In this document: positions 37,431-54,530 of the stretch, piece by piece
Position numbering within the stretch: the first letter of the stretch is position 1
How the letters are laid out: the number at the start of each line of letters is the position of its first letter
NCBI GenBank assembly: GCA_028551475.1
Contig: CM052356.1
Location: 29,291,884 to 29,355,883 of the forward strand
Reading direction: 5' to 3'
Origin: Casuarina equisetifolia
Taxonomy: Eukaryota; Streptophyta; Magnoliopsida; Fagales; Casuarinaceae
Length of the DNA stretch: 64,000 nt
Notes under the pieces: generated by a model
Database searches by the model: none
What the model was told of the DNA's origin: nothing
Seen by the model: only the letters and a program-made list of their open reading frames with translations
Made by a program: the position numbers and the translations under genes

Positions 37431-37780
37431 GGAGGATGTTGTAGTACTTCAAAGTATAGAAGATTGGGAGAGTTGTAGAAGCAATTGGACTCCCTGCATT
37501 AAATAGAGAAATGGGTGCCACTAGGGATCAGAGAAAGAGGGTCGTAAGACTTCTTGGCAACGACCTCTCGCCTTCAAGAAGCCCTTGAGGAATGGGTGAC
37601 TAGTTATAAAATTAAAAAATACAACTGTTGTTGATAAAAATGAAGAGAAAACGCGTTGGTCCCAGCCGTTAAAGAAGGGCCAAAGTCATTAATTGTCTTG
37701 TCAAACAACTGTTCGGTCACGTAATGAGACGTGAGAGATCATTGGCTTGACTCTGAAATATTTTTTTTTTCTAAGTCGTA
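37431..37780 (-). promoter_or_regulatory. Upstream region of TNL-5 with a conserved CGCG block
   Basis: The sequence GAGAAAACGCGTTGGTC (plus-strand reading) lies about 210 bp upstream of the ATG, and the same string occurs at 30245 and 39105. ACGCGT fits the CGCG box bound by CAMTA transcription factors, known regulators of plant defence genes. The call rests on conservation between duplicates, which also share all surrounding sequence. Confidence 0.4.
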
Positions 37781-38599
37781 TTTACTCTAGCTTCTTAGTG
37801 TATTTTTGATCATATCATCCTATAGGCAAATAAATACAATTTATTCTCCCACGAGCTTCCAAGTTAAGCAATTAATAAAGACGAGCTCGATTCTTAAGTG
37901 AACTTATTTCTTAACGTCATTTTACAAATTGAGCAAAAGAATATGTATTTGGAACGTGTTTCTACTCAGATATCTTTATTTCTTCAAGACAGTACTAGTT
38001 AGGAATCAGTTCAAACTTGGTACGTCTATATTGTAACATGATCTTCCTTAAAACATGGTCAATATCACCTCAGATATTTTGTTCCATGTATAATACAAAA
38101 TACCGCTAATGTTACCACAAGTTAAGGGGTTTATTTATATACTACCATGTAAATTGAAAATCGACAAGTCAGGGAAATACACAACTTCTACTCAAATTTC
38201 CTATTCGTGTTCCATTACTGTATATGACAAGTACCATCAGGTTTAATATTATGTATGCTATGCCAGCTAACACCACATTCAATTGACTAAAAAGAATTGA
38301 AATCTCATAATACAACATTTAGAGATTAGAAAGCATTGTCAACTATCATTAATGATTATTTTAATCTTATCTTGTATCTTAGAAGAAGCAAAAAACGACT
38401 GAATAACGAAAGGCCATATAACTCTACCAAATGTCACATTCATTGGACTAAGGAAATCTAAAAATTTATATTAAAAATCGCAGGTATGTTACGTATACCA
38501 CAATATGCCAAGAGTGGGTAGAAGAATAATCACACAAAACATGCTCAGCACAAAATCTTTCTGTGCCTATGTTTACTATCCTTCAAATCCAATTAATTC

Positions 38600-39250
38600 A
38601 ATAATCCAACCCCAAATCTCAGTATGGCAGGGGAAGTTGACATTTGAAACTTGAAGGGTAAGCAAAGTTGCTGAGCTTATCGGGTTCAAAGTAATAATAT
38701 ATGCTCTTCTATTTTAATCAGATTGGTAGTGAGAAAGAGAAAACGAGTTTATGATATGATTATTTACTCTTATAGTTGCATCAAGTTGCATCAAGGACAC
38801 AACACACAGAGAAATGGATTGGGAGAGTTGCAGATGCAACCTGACTCTCTACATTAAATAGAGAAATAGATGCCGCGTGGGATCATGGAAAGAAGGTCGA
38901 GAGACCACTTGGCAACCACCTCACACAGAAAAGTAAGCAGGAAAAATTCAGGAGGCCCTTGAGGCTAACTTTAGCATAATGGAGTTCCATAAGAAGAAGA
39001 AGAAGAAGAAAAAGAAAAAAAAAAAAAAAGGTGTGGGGATGCGTATAGAAGTTGGTGCTGGCGTTGCAAAATTAAAAATTTAATCGTTGTTCAATAAGAA
39101 GATGAGAAAACGCGTTGGTCACAACTATTTAAAAAGGTCTGGTCATCAGTTGTTTTGTCAAACAAACTGTCTGGTCACGTAATGAGATGTTAGCATTGGC
39201 TTCACTCGGTAAAAAATTAAAAGGAAGAAGAAAACATGTCATAATGACTT
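38600..39250 (-). promoter_or_regulatory. Orphan copy of a TNL upstream region with no gene attached
   Basis: Positions 38813-38990 match the sequence just upstream of the TNL-3 and TNL-5 start codons, and 39046-39240 match the TNL-4 distal upstream block including ACGCGTTGGTC. On its minus-strand downstream side lies only the upstream DNA of TNL-5, not a TIR exon. It appears to be what remains after loss of a receptor gene. Confidence 0.5.
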
Positions 39251-40455
39251 TGAAATTATTGCTCATTTCAGTCTATAACCAAATAAATAGACTTTATTCA
39301 ACTACCGGTTCCTGTATTGGATAATTAATAAGGATGAGCCCGATTCATAAGTCAGCCTAATACTTAACTTCATCTTACAAATGAGTAATATGAAATGTGT
39401 TTTTACGTAGATGTCTTTAATTCTTCAGCACCATGCTATTAAGGATTCCGTTCAAACACTTTGGAATGTCCTCCACAAAGATGAACAAGGATGTGAGCGG
39501 AAAATTGACGAAAACCTTGCAGGAACTGCATTAACTGAAAGTCACACCTCCGTATTGCTCTTACATCTCAGCTTAATCACCTCCAAATCATAGCTCCATC
39601 TTGTCCTACTATGGCGCCAAAGTTGTAGAATAAAACCTGCAAATCGCAGGTCCATATTGCATCTACGTTGCAACATGATCTTCCTTAAATCATGACCAAT
39701 ATCTCAGATATTTTGTACTATGTGTAAAAATAAATAAATAAAATAATACCATATGGGTTCAAAGTTAAATTTACAGAAAAATAAAAATATTTTTATTTGA
39801 AAATTTTTAATGAAAGCAAACTTATATGATATATGAAAATATAGGTATTCCTCATATTGAAACATTTTTCTTCTTAGCATAAATCTTGGTTACTTTTTCC
39901 ATTTTTGTTTAAGCTTAGTGTATTTTTTTAGAAACCCTTTGTTTAAGTTTCTAAAAAGTTTCAAAAGCTTTTGATAAACCTTTTATTAAAGTGTAAAGAT
40001 TCATTATAAAACCTTAAGATATAAAAGTGAAAGCTTCAATAGTTATAAAATCAAGAATCCATCATTCAGTTTATAGTATATGACAATACTTATATTTAAC
40101 ACTTCTCATGTGAAAAAGAGCCCAAGTTTGAGTTATAGAGATTATAAAATAGAAGTTTGTTCCTAACTCTAATACATAACAAAGTGTGAGAGTTCATTCC
40201 AAATCTTAAAATATTATATGAAAGAGCTTCAACACTAACAAGACCAAAGACACATCATCTCACTTTTAATATGATATAATATTGACTTTTAATATTTTTC
40301 TTTTGTTATCACTAAAATTTGTCTTCTACTCACTAATCCACCCCGCCGGCAACCTGTTGGCATAATTCAAATTCATTCCCTTCGATGAAAAAGATAAGAG
40401 AGAAATGTGATGTAATCAATGATGCATGTACAGCAGTTACGAAGACTGGCTATTC
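39251..40455. other. AT-rich spacer
   Basis: Positions 39250-39570 resemble 30440-30760 (the TNL-4 distal flank). From 39700 to 40330 the sequence is AT-rich with no gene, RNA or repeat recognised. Confidence 0.55.
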
Positions 40456-40849
40456 CCGAGATGCCACCCGGCCAAGTTGATAACCTCTTTCAGGGCTTTT
40501 TCCCACCTCTGCACCTTCATGTCATTGTTGAATCTAGTTTAAGATTTAGTGAATGCTTCTCCAATAATATTTGATTGATTCTGAACTTCCAATGGATTTG
40601 CATCATAAAACACTAGTAAAACCATCTATTCTTTTGTTTCTTTGCACGCAACTCTTCCAAGCATCATATAGACAAAGCATAGTTTTTAAGAGTATAATGA
40701 TTGAAATCCTTGAGTTTTCAATAGGTGTTGACACATGGTGTGATGGAAGTAAAATTATTACCCATACCTTCACCTCTAAAATTCAAGAATACAACAGAAG
40801 GGCAAGGATGAATGGAAAATGAAGAGGAAGAAGCTTCAAGGAAAGCCAC
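40456..40849 (-). pseudogene. Solo TIR-exon relic
   Basis: Read on the minus strand, this is a decayed TIR exon close to that of TNL-4. It has the FLEASSSSFS leader, VVFLNFRGEGMGNNFTS, then, after a frame break and a lost central part, the TIR end with WKKALKE-like and GWHLG codons (minus of 40441-40520). The start codon is GTG where TNL-4 has ATG (40847-40849). No NB-ARC exon follows. Flanking DNA (40850-41220) matches the TNL-4 upstream flank, so this is the truncated partner of a TNL-4-like duplication. Confidence 0.75.
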
Positions 40850-43800
40850 GGAAGAAACTATACAAGACACGCTAAAGAAAACTGAGAGAGTCGTAGAGCA
40901 CTCTGGCCTGTTAAGTAGAGAAACGGATACCACGTTGCATCGTGAAAAGAAAAGCTGAGAAGCCTCTTGGAACTTCCTTCTCGAAAAAGTAAGGCGTGGC
41001 AAGCGTCACCTCGAGGAAGGCTAGAAACCAACTTAAATAAAGAAGTCAATGCTCTCGGAAGAACAAAATGTGGCTTTTGCAGTATAAAAAAACCAGAGCC
41101 GAAGGGTTGTTTAAGTTGTAATTTACAGTGGAATGGGGTCACCAGCAAGTTACAATGCGTAAATCAAGGGGGGATCAAATCCTACTTTTCTAGGTATCAG
41201 TTCATCTTAGATTAAAATATTGCTGGTCAAATAAATATTATTATCTTGAAACAAATTATGTGTGGATCACAAGTGTAGTAGGGAATTATTGGACTTTCTT
41301 TGTTCCACGGCATGACTACTAAACCTGTTAGAACGTGCAAGCATTCATTCCTCAGACTTGCTATTCAGGCCGTTGTTATGCCATTGTCAGGATTTTCCAA
41401 AAAGGCTCAACAATGACCCTTAGCAAGTAAGGATCTGTACACATATACATATTGACAAGACTCAAAGCCCGCAAGGGTTTTTCTGTCTCTCGTCTTAAGA
41501 TGTGGCCTTCCAACAGCTTAAAGGACAGTCATTGCTGGAACAGGGACTTGCATATTCTTCCCTTCCTCTGCCTATTCTTCTTCCCACCCCATGTTTATTC
41601 TTCTTCCCTCTCCATGTTTATTCCTCTTGAACGTGGACAGAGAGAGAAGTACAGAAAGTGTTTTCTTTTTTTTCTTTTTCAAAAGCAAGCACAAGGGTCA
41701 ACGCCCATGCCGTAGCCACTGGGATAAACTGTCGCGATAGTTGCCGTCATGCCCATCGCAGAAATTGTTCGGCATCACCCCTGATGTCTTTACTCAGTAA
41801 GCCCACACCAAATGTCGTTATGCAAGGGAAGGTGACACTTGGGACTTAAAGCGTAAGCAAAGGTGTTGAATTTAACGAGTTCAAAGTATATGATCTTCTA
41901 TTTTCAATTAGATTGATAGTCAGCGAGAGAAAACGAGTTTATGATAGGATTATATACTCTTATAGTTGAATCAGGGCCACAACACATACATCATTCGTTA
42001 TTCAGAATAAAATCCATCTTTATTTTCACAATGACCTCAAGCATTAGTTAAAATATGGAAGTTCTTAACTTGAAATGTAAAATGAACTTCGGAGAATCAA
42101 TAAGTGGCTAAACTTTGAGCACATGATGAAGTTTGACCATGATGGCACAACAGCGTGAACACTAGATGCCACTGTTGGAGATGGAAACACATTCATCTTC
42201 TTTTAGAATAAATAATTAGGGATAAGATTCCTGGACAACGATGTTCCTTTGGGGTACAGAGAGGATTTTATGTTCACATGCATACGAGATTTGTCACTTA
42301 TTAAGGAAAAGAAAATTGTGGAACCGGAATAAGACACGGCATTTCGGAAATCATGGAAGAGATCCCATCTTGAAAAGTGAGAGTTTTACAAGAACAAGCC
42401 AAGTATAACTAGATCGAATCAACTGCACTGGCCGGCAGGTGCAGGCATGGGATGCGGGTTGACCAAAATTGAGATCATGCATTACGTTGTAAATGGTGGA
42501 GAGGAATATAGTGTCTGCCATGAAATAAGCCTGATGTGGTTTATTTTACTTTTCTTTTTCTCCAAGCAAGTTTGCATACAAAATGGCCCTTTATAATACC
42601 GTCCACTTCTTTTATCATTTATTTCAACCAAATAAAGGTGAGGTTGCTTTTTGAGTCAAGAAACAACAAACTTGATTGGGAATAGGTATTGTGTAAAAAA
42701 TTTTGATATTAGGTTTAATATTTAGGTATGTGAGTTTGTGAGTATTTTATAAAAGATAAAAATTTTAGGAGAAAAAAACTGCTTTTCAATCATTAACAAA
42801 CTAGAATATATTTGTCTCATGCAAAAAAAAGCTTTTTTTTTCTTCTTCTTTTTGCTCTGGAACCATCTTTATGTCTGTATACAAGTCATTCTTACGCCTT
42901 GTTATGCAAAATACAACCAAACCCAGATTAATTAAATAAGTGCAGAAAACCTTCATTTCTAATTTGTATGGAAGGTCAGCATCTGAAACATGGCTTTCAA
43001 GTTGGTTTGATTATATTAAGTTTGACGAATCAAATTTGATGGATCACTTTCACATCAAGTTTTGTATATAAATGTATGAAAAAATAGTGAAGGATGATCG
43101 ACCTTTTAAGTTGTACAAACCACATCCATGAAACGATAAGTTCTCTTTAACAGCCCAACAAATGGGTGATTAACATTGACTAAAACGACACATGTCAGTA
43201 CAGAAAATCTAATCAATGATGTCATTGTCCGAATTTGGATTTGGTTGTTGAAATTTGAAGTTTTTTATCTAGAAAAATCTTAGGGGTTCTGACTTTCACC
43301 ATCACCTTTCGTAGCCCTCTCACTGTTCATGTTAGGCCACTAGAGTCGGAGTGAGAAGCTTTGGTTGACCAACTCTCAAGCCAATCTCAAACAGCTAGTT
43401 TGTTTTGGCATATCCTCTCAAATGAGTTGGTTCTCGAAGTTGGTAAATGTCTTCCTTTTCTCCTGCTTCGGGAAATAGGCCTATAAATTAACATATAACG
43501 AAATAAAAAGGTGAACTTGGCTCGTCTTTATCTCACTAAAAAAGCCTCGCAACGAGTCAAAGCTCCAGCTGCTTGGCACCTTCTGTTTTTCTCCTCAAGT
43601 TGGATTTCTTGTGCTGCATTTATGATGCTGCTTCTGGGTTATTAACTAAGCCCTGATCCGGATGTCAATTTGCTTGTAGGACCAGCTACACAGCAACTCT
43701 CTCTGTCTCTAGGAAGAAGGTCCACAAAGCGCTCAACTTGCGGTTGTGTAGTAATACAGCAACGTCAGCTGGAAGGCCAAGCCTACTGACCTATAATTGA

Positions 43801-43892
43801 GGCATCAATAGTTTCACTCAGTTCCATGAATTAACTAGTTAGATTCATGTAGGAACTCCCTCTCACTTCACCTGAAGAGTTGAGAACAGAGC

Positions 43893-43896
<4 letters not shown>
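40850..43896. other. Cluster edge, then spacer and promoter side of the carboxypeptidase gene
   Basis: Positions 40850-42260 still carry duplicated TNL-flank blocks (matches to 29266-29650, 29810-29945 and 21590-21880). After about 42300 I find no further cluster sequence. Positions 42300-43896 are spacer leading to the carboxypeptidase gene. Short frames such as 41452-41715 show no domain. Confidence 0.55.

Positions 43897-43923
<27 letters not shown>
43897..43923. repeat. GA microsatellite in the 5' leader of the carboxypeptidase gene
   Basis: A (GA)n run about 25 bp before the chosen ATG. Read in frame from an upstream ATG (43880) it would code for Arg-Glu repeats ahead of the signal peptide, which is why I rejected that start. 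Confidence 0.9.
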
Positions 43924-43948
43924 CACAACGCCTGTCACGGAGGTCTCA

Positions 43949-48477
<4,529 letters not shown>

Positions 48478-49033
48478 CATTTTACTATGGAGATGATAAC
48501 GAACGGTTACTGGTCATCACTGAGGAAGTCTCAGTGAAATTGTTTCCTTTTATTTCAGATTCAAAATTTGTTGGTGCAGCTAGGATAGGAATCATTCAAT
48601 CACATTATTGTTTCAAGACAATCTGTAACATTTCATTTTATGAACGGATGCAAGTTTAAGGTTCCTTAAAGATAAGGGATCCAGTGAAGAAGAACATCTT
48701 CAATTCCAATTACATAATTTCTTTCCTTTTTAATGAGCTTTTAAATCTTGGTGTTCTTACCATTGAATTTCCAATGCTATATTCCATAATCCAACTTCAA
48801 TTCTTACAGTACATTTGGAATGGAGAACAAGTTCCAGTTTTACAAACGAGGAAAAAAGACTAGATTTTGCAGGAATCAGAAAAATTGCTGCCAAGATGTT
48901 CAAGATGTCTCTACTCTTCAAGTTGAATAAAACAATATTCTTTGTTTCAAGGTCATAGTACAATATTCCTTCTCGGTTCACATACAAAATTGAAGTGCAT
49001 CTCAGATATCAGGTCTGAGATGAAAATACAATT

Positions 49034-52000
49034 CTACTTCAATCCCTCACCGACGCCTGGAGGCATTCCCAAGCTCTGAGCAAGATCACTCATCCTCTCT
49101 TTCATGGCCTGGGAAAATATTAAGGCTGAAACTTTCAGTTCTATAACAAAGATTGAAGAAAAGTTCCCACTTTAAATGGACTAGGAATTCTCACCAGTAC
49201 ACTCTTCTGGTGTGCATCCTTGTACGCCTCAGTAACTAAAAGTGAGAGTTTCTGCATATAAAACAAAGTGAGTTCGTAGGTCTTAGATGCCACCCCATAC
49301 ATTAAATTAATCATCTGCCCAAGCAAGAGTGACTACTGAACCCAAGGCAATCAGATACTTAAAACTGTTTCCACAGTTTTCCAAAGATACTGCACAATGG
49401 GAAGCATGATAAGCCCCAATTGAACCAACTAAATAGTTACGAATCATTTCTAAATGAGTTTCCAGATATGCCCTCGATAGTCTCTGGGTCCCTATATGAG
49501 CATATATTAGAACTTTCAAATAAAAAGGTCATGCATCACGTTGAAATGTGAAGCTAAGATTGGCTGAGAAAATAAGATTGTCCAGACTTTTTTTTGGGTA
49601 GGAAGGAAACAATCCTCTTCCCCGGAAATTCTCCACGACGTTTGAGTCAATATCTTCTTTCAAACTTCATTTTCCAACAGAAAAAAAAAATGAAAAAGAA
49701 AAAGAATGTCGACATGTTCGGGTTTTAAACTTTCTTAAAGACCCCACCCCAATACAAACATGTTTCTCGTTTGGCACGCTAAATTCTCTCCAGTCAAGCC
49801 AGGCCATGAAACAAAACCAGAAATTCCCACTGAGAGTCCTCCCAAACTACTAAATTTTTAAAGACCAAAACCATAAAGGTGTTCGATGTCGAAGTATAAT
49901 TCTTCATGGCCCAATTGCTTATCTCATGACATGTTGAACGGTCTAGTCATTTTCCGTCTAGCAATTAATCAAGAAGTTTACAGTTGAAACAAGTTAATAG
50001 GACAGACAAAGGATGGTAGTAATCACCAACAAAATTTTGAAAAACAAATAAGCTTTGTTCAATCATTACTCAGTGCTTATTCCATCCTGCTGATCTGTTT
50101 TCTTATGGTCCATTAAAGAATATGGATTTCATCATTCTTAAATTGTTCAACTTCCCAGGGATAATCAAACAGGCTTATAAAAAGGTCTTGAGTCAAAAAT
50201 CATGCTATAACAATTCATTTTGCAGTTTATTTGCCGATGGTCTTTGGTTCAAATGGTATCCCCTGCCCCATCAACATGAGCCGGATGTGAGTGAACTCAC
50301 AGGTCCAATCATGTAATGGTGTATAAGTTGCGTTTATCTATTTATAATTTCTTCAGGAGAAAATAATTACTAACAGAAAGATGAAGTTGAAAGAAACGAG
50401 AGAATTTTGATATACTTGCCTCTGGTCCTAATTCCATTGCAGCCTCAGTGATCTCCGTGCGAACAGGTTGCTGGTTTCCTGACAGTGTCACCTACAAACA
50501 TAAGTTAAAAGCATATATAAACTTCATTGAAGAAATAAATTAAGTCCTGCAATAATACGAGGTCATCTAATCGTTTGAGGAATTTCACAGCATCAATAAG
50601 ATGGGAACAGTCCTTTTATGAAATTGCACAGCAAAGGGACATTCAAATGCTTTAACAAAATCCATGAAAAGAAAATTTATTCCATGGGTAAAGGGGCAGT
50701 TAGAATCATCAAACGTTATTTAAGCCTATTGGAACCAGATCTTATGTCATACACAGAATCACAACAAAACTATCAAACTATGCCACCAAAATCTACATGA
50801 TCTCACTATTTTGAACAGCATTTCTGATCTAGCTTTAAATGACTCTATACACAAAGACAGATATGCCCTCAAATCCCAAGAGATATGTCGTAATCCTGAC
50901 TGATTTCCATGGTTTTTTGTCTATTTTAAGGCAAACAGTATTTTGTCCTCATTGAAACATTAGCAAGTGAATGACCAAATAAATGGCCTCATCAGCTCAC
51001 CTAATGAATATCCAAAAGCAAAATAAGCGAGTAAGCATAAGTCAGAAACACTCAAGTGAAAGCACAAAGATCAACAGAGCAAATACCTTGATCAGCTCGC
51101 CTTCACAGTAACCATCAAACTCTGCCCTGCAAAACAAAATGAAGAAAACATCAGAAAAAAAAAAAGCAAAGAATTTATAGGTTCGTGAATATTAAAAACT
51201 AGATGCAGTGGGTGTAACATATAATCCTACGCAGCAAGTTCTTTTTGCACCCGTACTGCTTCAACTTGGACAACCATCTGTGCCTTCTTCACTGTTTCAT
51301 AAAGATTCTGCATGTTTCCAAGGATTCCTGCCTACAATTAAAGGTATTTAGTCCAATTCCATGTCATGCAAATAAAATATACATTAACCACAAAAATTAA
51401 TAGTCCTTGATTTATGACTGAAAACAAATTATTTTTTTCCCTATATCCACTGGTAAATCTCACTATCAAGAGAACAAATCATCACACCACAATTTATCAT
51501 CACACGCTTGTCTACTAAGAACAATTAAAGAAGGTGAAGGAAAGAAAGATGAGAAATATTAGCATTTAGTCCTAAGATGCAAAAAAATAGAGAATTCCGG
51601 CTCCAAGAATAGCTCTGGCACCCATAAATCATATGGTCCAATGTGTTATACAACTTATTTATGTATTGCAATCAAAAACTCGATTCCAGTAAACATTTTC
51701 ATAAAAAACTCCAGTCTCTCTCAGTCACGGCTATATGATTGCACACAATGATTTTAAATGTGATTCCTGGTCAAAGTCCAAGAAGCATTCATGTGATAAG
51801 GACTTCCAGTATAATGCAATTTCTTACCCTAAATATCTAGAGAGAAAATGAGAGCATCATGACGGTGTGACAAGAAAGAAATTCAGGTTTTTAAATTCCC
51901 TATCTCACATGTTACAAGCTGAAATGAGGCTCCAACAGCCCCTCTTCAAACAATTTATTTTCATGCACTTCCAAATTCCATACTCAATTTTCCATAAGGA

Positions 52001-53614
52001 AATAAATTCTTTACAGAGATGAAATTAAAACCTACGATGCAGACAAACAGCAACTTTCCAAGATCATGACTCAGAAATGGTTGTGATTTTAGAGCAGAAC
52101 AAAGAACAGATTTTGACTCAGGTATGTCTAAGAGAATGTTTGTATATGTATATGCTTATGGAAACTCTCGCAGGGTAACAAAGTAACTAAACGCAAGAAC
52201 AAAAGGCAAATAATAGTATATTCTATACACAATTCAAGAAAATAACGGCAGGTACTTTGACAAGTTCCATAATAAGCAACAGATAAAACTGACAAACAAG
52301 CTTCATCAAGCTTCATCTTATCAACAACCCAACATACTTGTTGTTACTAGGATCATACTCTTAAATGACATAACTTTAAAGGAGCATCAGGATATGCATA
52401 TTCTCACCGGCATGCACCAGAGAAACCTCACTACAACAAAAACTATCATGAGAATGCGTTAGAAGGCCTTCACCACGCACCTCAAACAAAGTTCCACTAG
52501 ATGTTACACAGATAGCTTATCCCCATGTGACCATGTCTTTTAGAACAGAAACCTTCTGTTTAATGAGAAGAAAAAGTAAAAAAACATTAACCTTTGAAGT
52601 TCCATCTTCATTCTTCTCGTTCTTATCCTTGTTCCCTCCAAATAATCCATATACACATAGGGACCTACGATTGTGCCCATATTTTCCCTGGCGGCGCCAA
52701 GATAACATCCGAGTTCCAGCTAAATTGGCATTTGAACTTAGATGACCTGTAATGAGCAAGACAAGTCTAAGTTACATAAAATTCTTTAGAAACAAAACTT
52801 ATTCAAGTACACCATTCGGAAATCTAGTCCTTGCAAAACAACAGGAGGTTGCGAGCTTACATAATGATCTAGTAAAGAGAATTGAAAACTCAATTTTTTC
52901 TTTAGCATGGTGTCTAAAAGCACATTCAACAGACATATAAGAAACTCAAGAGAGCATCAATATCTTTAACGAATAAAGATAAGTAATGTCATGTTTCAGT
53001 CTCATCTCAATTTCAATTCGATTCCTCTTCTCATATCAAAGAGAAGGGTCATTCCACATTCTTCGAACAGAAATATTTTGTGCCAAAAACACTTCCTTTT
53101 TCAGTTGTGCGGAACAGAAATATCCACTTACTGCGTAAACCTAAATCATTTCACAAATAACATGTTCCCACAAAGATCGACTCCTTTTAACCACAAAAAC
53201 CATAGCACTCGTTAGACCCATAATGATGCTCAAATTCATTAAGATGTCAACCACGAACTACCCAAATCAGTATTAACAGCTCAACTCGGTCCAGAAATCG
53301 AAGTCAAAGAAGCCCCATATACAAAGTATGCCATAAAAAAAAAAAAAAAATCAGGTGAGTAGCACACATGATTTAGTTCCGACAGACAACACACTGCACA
53401 AAAGAACCCATATTATCCCAGCCAATACTTGCATCCATATATTTATTCCCATTTCCCGATTTTCCTGAGCTTTCTCGGCAACCAAACAGATAATAAAGAA
53501 CACTAAAAGAGAACCAGACAGAGAAAGAGTTTTACAGAGGGAAAGAGACGACGAGCAAGGCTTTACTCCTCGAAGGTTCGACATCTGACCGGGAAGAGAT
53601 ATCGTCGACGTCAT
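49034..53614 (-). CDS. STIC2: YbaB/EbfC-family chloroplast protein, STIC2 type
   Basis: Seven exons in gene order: 53614-53536, 52746-52592, 51331-51231, 51126-51087, 50491-50420, 49251-49195, 49108-49034, giving 192 residues. The Ser-rich, acid-poor N-terminus (MTSTISLPGQMSNLRG, exon 1 and start of exon 2) is a plastid transit peptide ending near VYGLFGG. The rest is the conserved YbaB fold: GNMQNLYETVKKAQ, VQKELAAAEFDGYCEGELIK, VTLSGNQQPVRTEITEAAME, then SDLAQSLGMPPGVGEGLK. In Arabidopsis STIC2 is a stromal factor that works with ALB3 and cpSRP54 in inserting thylakoid membrane proteins; bacterial YbaB binds DNA. Exon 1 must end at CTCT/GTAAAA (53536) to keep phase. Exon 5 ends at a GC donor (GAG/GCAAGT, 50419), since the nearby GT would break the frame. 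The start is the only Met ahead of the transit peptide. Confidence 0.93.
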
Positions 53615-54060
53615 TGCTCGAAGCGGGGGAGAGAGTGAGCTTTTTCGGTTTTTTTTTTGGAGAGGATAATGATGTTTTTTTGGATTTCTTTTTTCTTTTT
53701 CCTTTTCTCAAGAGGCCGTTTACCCGGTACTTTTTAAGTGCTAAGAACAGACCAATTCTAGAAGTACACGTAGGCCGATTTAAGATAAAGTGATAAAGTT
53801 TCTAACCATTAATCAAACTAAGATTATTCTTAATTTTTCCCAAAAATAATCTTCAAGTAAATTATAACAATTGGATTTGAACAGCATTGAACAGCATACT
53901 TTTTGGCAAATAACATTAAACAGCATTAATACAAATGTGATTTTTTTAAAAAAATTAAATTTGGTAATGAAAGGCCCAAATATAAAATCAGAATTGAAGT
54001 CGGCTTGTTGGGCCACAGGATCATTAAGCCCAGTAAGAGGGCCTTGTACATCGCCGTTTG
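53615..54060 (-). promoter_or_regulatory. Promoter side of STIC2 with site II-like elements
   Basis: About 360-430 bp upstream of the ATG are AGGCCCA (about 53970), TTGGGCC (about 54008) and AGCCCA (about 54027). TGGGCY site II elements are common before plant housekeeping and organelle-protein genes. A C/T-rich stretch lies directly before the ATG, 53630-53710. Confidence 0.4.
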
Positions 54061-54149
54061 GTGGAAGCTTCCGGTGGGCTATCAGTCTCGGCTCTGCATT
54101 TTCTACGAAGGGAGAGCTTCATGCCTCTTATTTTGAATCTTCTAGTTGA

Positions 54150-54530
54150 AGTCTGAAGTTATGTGCTTAATGAAATATGATTATTTTTTCATTTTGTAAC
54201 CCATATTTTAAGGTAAATTTGGACTTTCTTATATAATATCAAATATTAGGTCTTTTTTAAAACCTTATGAATTAGGAAAATTAAGACACACAAAAAGTGA
54301 TATTGTAATGTAGATGTCTAGACCCACATTATAGTAAAAGAACATATTAAACTGATGCCAAAAGCGACATTATAACATAGATGTCTATACTCATATTATA
54401 GTGAAGTATATGTTATAGTATAAATGTTTGATCTTATATTACTGAGAAGTGAAGTTATATGCTTAATTCAATATATATATTATTTCATTTTATAAGCCAA
54501 TTTTTAAAGTAAATTTAAGTCTTCCCTAAG
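54150..54530. repeat. Pair of direct repeats about 300 bp apart, with a smaller duplication between them
   Basis: About 75 bp beginning GAAGTTATGTGCTTAAT (about 54156) recurs as GAAGTTATATGCTTAAT (about 54452). Between them, TAGATGTCTAGACCCACATTATAGT and TAGATGTCTATACTCATATTATAGT form a second pair 66 bp apart. It could be a short non-autonomous element, but I found no inverted termini or target duplication. Confidence 0.6.

Noticed and set aside
43880..43948. Upstream ATG of the carboxypeptidase gene giving an Arg-Glu repeat N-terminus
   Set aside because: It would bury the signal peptide behind a charged microsatellite-encoded stretch; the ATG at 43949 starts directly at a good signal peptide.
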